In this document: positions 60,735 through 64,000 of the stretch, piece by piece
Layout of the letters: each line of letters opens with the position of its first letter
Numbering within the stretch: position 1 is the stretch's first letter
Origin: Molossus alvarezi
Taxonomy: Eukaryota; Chordata; Mammalia; Chiroptera; Molossidae
Assembly: GCA_037176705.1 (NCBI GenBank)
Contig: CM073891.1
Location: 48,300,571 to 48,364,570 of the forward strand
DNA: 64,000 bases
Reading direction: 5' to 3'
The notes under the pieces: model-generated
The model's input: the letters and a program-made list of their open reading frames with translations, nothing else
Databases searched by the model: none
Told to the model about the DNA's origin: nothing
Made by a program: the position numbers and the translations under genes

Positions 60735-61420
60735 ACAGATACTTTTTAAATTAAACTATATTCAGTAATATCTGAAGGCTTTATCCATATTAACTAGGTA
60801 TTTTGTAAAAAATTTATATATGTTCCCAGTACAAGAAACTCCAGAGCATGCAATTTACTTATAAAATTGAGGAGCATTTTGCTTACAAAAAGATAGTAAA
60901 TGCTATCATAAATTGAGAAGACATAATCCAAATGTACAAATGATTAGAACTTACAACGTGAAAACATGGTCATAATGTATGAATTATTATTTATTTTTTA
61001 ACCTTTACTCATTAGATAATATTGTTTGTGAATAAACATGATACTTAGTACCAGGTACAATAAACTATCCTTGACTGATGAACTGAGTAAACTGTTCCTT
61101 AATCCAAAGAACATATTTTTTCTGTAATAAGCCACATGAATAAAAGATGGAGAATGGTTGTTATGAGAAATGTAACTGAGACAGAAAGGCTCTTTTGATA
61201 TTTTAAGTTTATGTTTTATTTAAATCAGCTAAAATTTAGAAAGTGTATATAGCACCAGATATATTTTTGTTGAAATGTCAAGAAGAATTTAAAATGGCAG
61301 TACTAAAAGAAAGCAGAATTCTTCTCCTTTACTGAAGATACAATGATCTCTTGAAACTAAAATATATTCCATTCAGTAACTAAAGTATCATTTTCAACTC
61401 TTTCAAAATCTCCAAGTTTT

Positions 61421-61665
61421 TGCCCTGGCCGGTTTGGCTCAGCGGTTAGAGCGTCGGCCTGCGGTCCTGAGAGACCCAGGTTCGGTCTGCTAAGGGCGCG
61501 TACCTCGGTTGCAGTTTGTCCCCGGCCCTGTGCGGGTGGCAGCCACTCGATGTGTCCCTTCACATAGATGTGTCCCTTCACATCGATGTTTCTCTCTCTC
61601 CCTCCCACTCTACCTGAACAAAAAATGGAAAAATGTACTCGGGTGAGGATAAAAAAAAAATTTTT
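61421..61665 (+). mobile_element. Young Ves SINE, 'cctgagagaccc' subfamily
   Basis: Head gccctggccggtttggctca. An internal 18-19-bp tandem duplication (gatgtgtcccttcacat, twice) lies at about 61549-61585. Perfect 15-bp target duplications AAATCTCCAAGTTTT at 61406-61420 and 61666-61680. Confidence 0.96.
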
Positions 61666-61856
61666 AAATCTCCAAGTTTTAAAAGCTCGCTCTCTTTTAA
61701 ATCCTGTTCCCTTCCCACTCAACTCTCCAAAAGAAATCCAGTAGTGAGCACCAACACAGTTCAAACATTTAACAAGCAGTGGCATGGAGTTATGGAACCC
61801 TTTGGTCATTTATCCAGTAGGGATTTATATTGGTAAAATATCGCTTCTTCTTTCCA

Positions 61857-61990
61857 GGTGATGTGATACTTCCAAATGAAGTCTCTCGCTCCTTTTCTTC
61901 CTCCCCTTCCCTTCCTTCTCTCTGTCTTCCTCCATTGTTTTCCTCACTTTTTCTCCCTCTGTTTTCCTAGTACCTGACCCCCCCCCCCCC
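61857..61990. repeat. Pyrimidine-rich tract with poly-C
   Basis: About 130 bases of almost pure C/T on the plus strand, ending in a run of 12 C at about 61979-61990. Confidence 0.9.
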
Positions 61991-62757
61991 ACTCTGCTTT
62001 TGCACCAGGGTAAGTGTTCTGAAGCTTTAGCCTTAAAACAAAAACAAAACAAATTAGCTGTATGCTTCCAAGTGTCCTGCTATTGTCAAGGACTCAGAGT
62101 TAAATAAGATACTAGCTCTCTCTGGCCACAATGTGGAGCTTTTCTGTCATAAATTTCTAGGTCTAGTGTTACTGTTCTTAATAGAGATTGATTTATGATA
62201 CAAATAATGACAACGGAATGAATGCAGAACATCGTCTAGTATGTGACTTAGTGTCAACTAAGTCTGTGTAGAGACAGTTGAGTTCTTAGACATTATTAGC
62301 CTTTAAGTATTCATCATGATGGTTTCACTGTAAGATAGCTTAGTCTTTTTTTTTCTTTTTAGTGTACTGAGGACATTTTAAAAATTACAAAATGAAGATT
62401 TAAAAATACCTATTCATAATTAAAAGGTTAGTCCATGGAATTTATCTGTAAAAAACAAAAATAGATTCTTAAACAAAGATTTGGCTTCACTTTCCATGGC
62501 TGAATCACTCACAAGCTATAATTCATCACTTGTTAAAATATTTTATAAAAACACACAGAGACACTGAATTTCTCCTGTGGTTAATCTGTTCAGATCAATC
62601 TTAAGACATGGTTAGTTTGAGATCACAAAAGATGATTATGATATTTCCTAAATGTGAAGAGCATGCCTTATATAAAAATTTATTATAATTTATGCTCCAG
62701 TATAACACAGAAGAGTAGAGTATAGCTTATGCTCAGAAAATTGGTCTTAATTACTAC

Positions 62758-62949
62758 ATTAAATACATTTATCTTTATTGTTGAAAGTACAACAGATGTC
62801 CCTCCCTTTTCCCCTCATTGATACCCTGCTCCCTGTTCCTGTCCCCTCCCTGCCTTCACACTACTGTCTGTGTCCATTGGTTATGCATATATGCATTACC
62901 ATTTTTTGGTTTATCTCCTCTCACTCCCCCTGCCCCCTTCCCTCTGAGA
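62758..62949 (-). mobile_element. L1/HAL1 3' UTR insertion
   Basis: Plus strand reads atctttattgttgaaagtac, aacagatgtccctccctttt and tgtctgtgtccattggttat, antisense to the 3' UTR seen in the HAL1 at 44535-45310. Duplications TTAATTACTAC at 62747-62757 and 62950-62960. Confidence 0.88.
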
Positions 62950-63820
62950 TTAATTACTACTTTTTAAGATTAAAAATTAGAATATAAATGTAGCCCATGA
63001 AAAATAATTCCAGCACTATATATTATATGGTGCAGCCCTATGCTTAGAATCTACAAATAGAATTGTTATAACTTGTAAAGTTATAGCTAAAAAAGTAGTT
63101 GTAGAACTTCAAAATCTATTAGAATAAGCAATTATTTTTAAAAATTTGGTTATAATTTCATTCTGTAGATGACAATGTCTTAACAGTTAGGTTGCTAGGT
63201 CTTCAGTACCATTTGATTTTTAATAACAGCACATTCTAAAGCCCTGTAGTAAAGGATAAGTGTTATGAAACTATAATGATACCATCCTCATAAGTAGAAT
63301 AACACAATAATTATTAAATTATAAAAAGTACTCTAAACCAATTCTAAGTATAATTTATAAGCCAAAGTATCTTTGGTAAAATGGGAGTAATGTATAGTCA
63401 TGACAATATTATGAGAAATAAGATTATATATATATAAAGTATTTTAGGCATTCAAAAATTATTATTCTTATTGATGTTGCTATGGTTGCTACTATTGTTT
63501 TTAACAAATACAATAAATTAGCATAGTAATATTAAAACTTTGTGAAAGAATAGTGCGGTAAAAATTAAAAAGACCCAAGAAGGATTGCAATCTTTGTTTA
63601 TTTAACAGTGGTTGTTTGTATCTTAATTTGGATGTGATGAATATTAATTTAATTTATACAATTTCTAAAAATTTAAATGGGGAAATTTTTATTTAATATT
63701 TTATGTTTTAAATAGAGATTAAAAAAAACAAAAATTCTTTTATAAAAATAAACCACCCCAGCTCAAATCCAAAAAGCAGGATTCCAATAAAAAATTTGAT
63801 AAACTCAAGAAACAATATTA

Positions 63821-64000
63821 ATTTTTTTAAATCCTCACCTGAGGATATTTTTTCAATTGATTCTTAGAGATAGTGCAAGAGAAGGAGGGAGGAAGAGAGG
63901 GAGAGAGAAACATTGATGTGAGAGACACACATTAATCTGTTGCTTCCTGCAAGTGCCCTGACCAGGGCTGGGGACCAAACCCACAACCCAGGTACACACC
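63821..64000 (-). mobile_element. Ves SINE cut by window edge
   Basis: Tail aatcctcacctgaggatatt and body tgcaagtgccctgaccaggg are visible; the head lies beyond the right edge. Confidence 0.9.

Larger units (their letters stand above)
60287..64000. other. PCLO intron upstream of first PDZ exon seen
   Basis: This intron holds Ves SINEs at 60531-60734, 61421-61665 and 63821-64000, a CT-rich tract (61857-61990) with a run of C, and a short L1 3'-end insertion (62758-62949). The preceding PCLO exon was not found and must lie to the right. Confidence 0.7.

Overview
The window is mammalian nuclear DNA, almost certainly from a yangochiropteran (probably vespertilionid-type) bat. It is AT-rich, intron-dominated and carries more than twenty tRNA-derived Ves SINEs, a bat-specific family recognised by the gccctggcc..ggctcag head, a CT-rich body and, in most copies, a tcctcgggtgaggatt tail. 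It also holds L1 and HAL1 fragments, old MIR/L2 pieces and hAT-type DNA transposon fossils. Species-level placement cannot be read from the sequence.

The only protein-coding gene I can support is the 3' part of PCLO (Piccolo, the giant presynaptic active-zone scaffold), read on the minus strand from high to low coordinates. Eleven exons were located by translation, splice consensus and continuous codon phase: two exons of the PDZ domain (60161-60286 and 41281-41389), a short exon (40673-40740), a Ser/Pro-rich linker (39101-39315), a short exon (32030-32080), the C2A domain (27575-27699, a 27-nt microexon at 25127-25153, 18688-18781, 17748-17819 and the start of 15378-15558), and a Ser-rich post-C2A tail (15378-15558, 12986-13197). 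Joined, these keep one open frame that ends at a TAA in the last exon, matching the short, C2B-lacking Piccolo isoform. A GTAAAAG donor 14 nt before that stop would lead to the C2B exons of the long isoform, which lie beyond the left edge.

Region by region: 1-12985 is 3' flank of the short isoform and intron of the long one, with a CpG-richer block at about 7830-8960 and a small CpG-bearing, coding-like block at 2460-2590. 12986-41389 holds ten exons in repeat-rich introns. 41390-60160 is an 18.8-kb intron containing a 384-bp foldback, a HAL1 element, a roughly 680-bp direct duplication and an old L1. 60287-64000 is the intron upstream of the first PDZ exon seen here and runs into a Ves SINE cut by the window edge.

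The strongest unusual signals are the C2A microexon that toggles a 9-residue insert, the stop codon overlapped by AATAAA in the short-isoform exon, a perfect 34-bp palindrome with a GATA loop, a long foldback with nearly identical arms, a 0.68-kb duplication 3.5 kb apart, a mosaic block built from two nearby intron segments, and nested insertions with readable target-site duplications. I saw no evidence of an undescribed multi-gene system; the other open frames look like repeat or intron noise.
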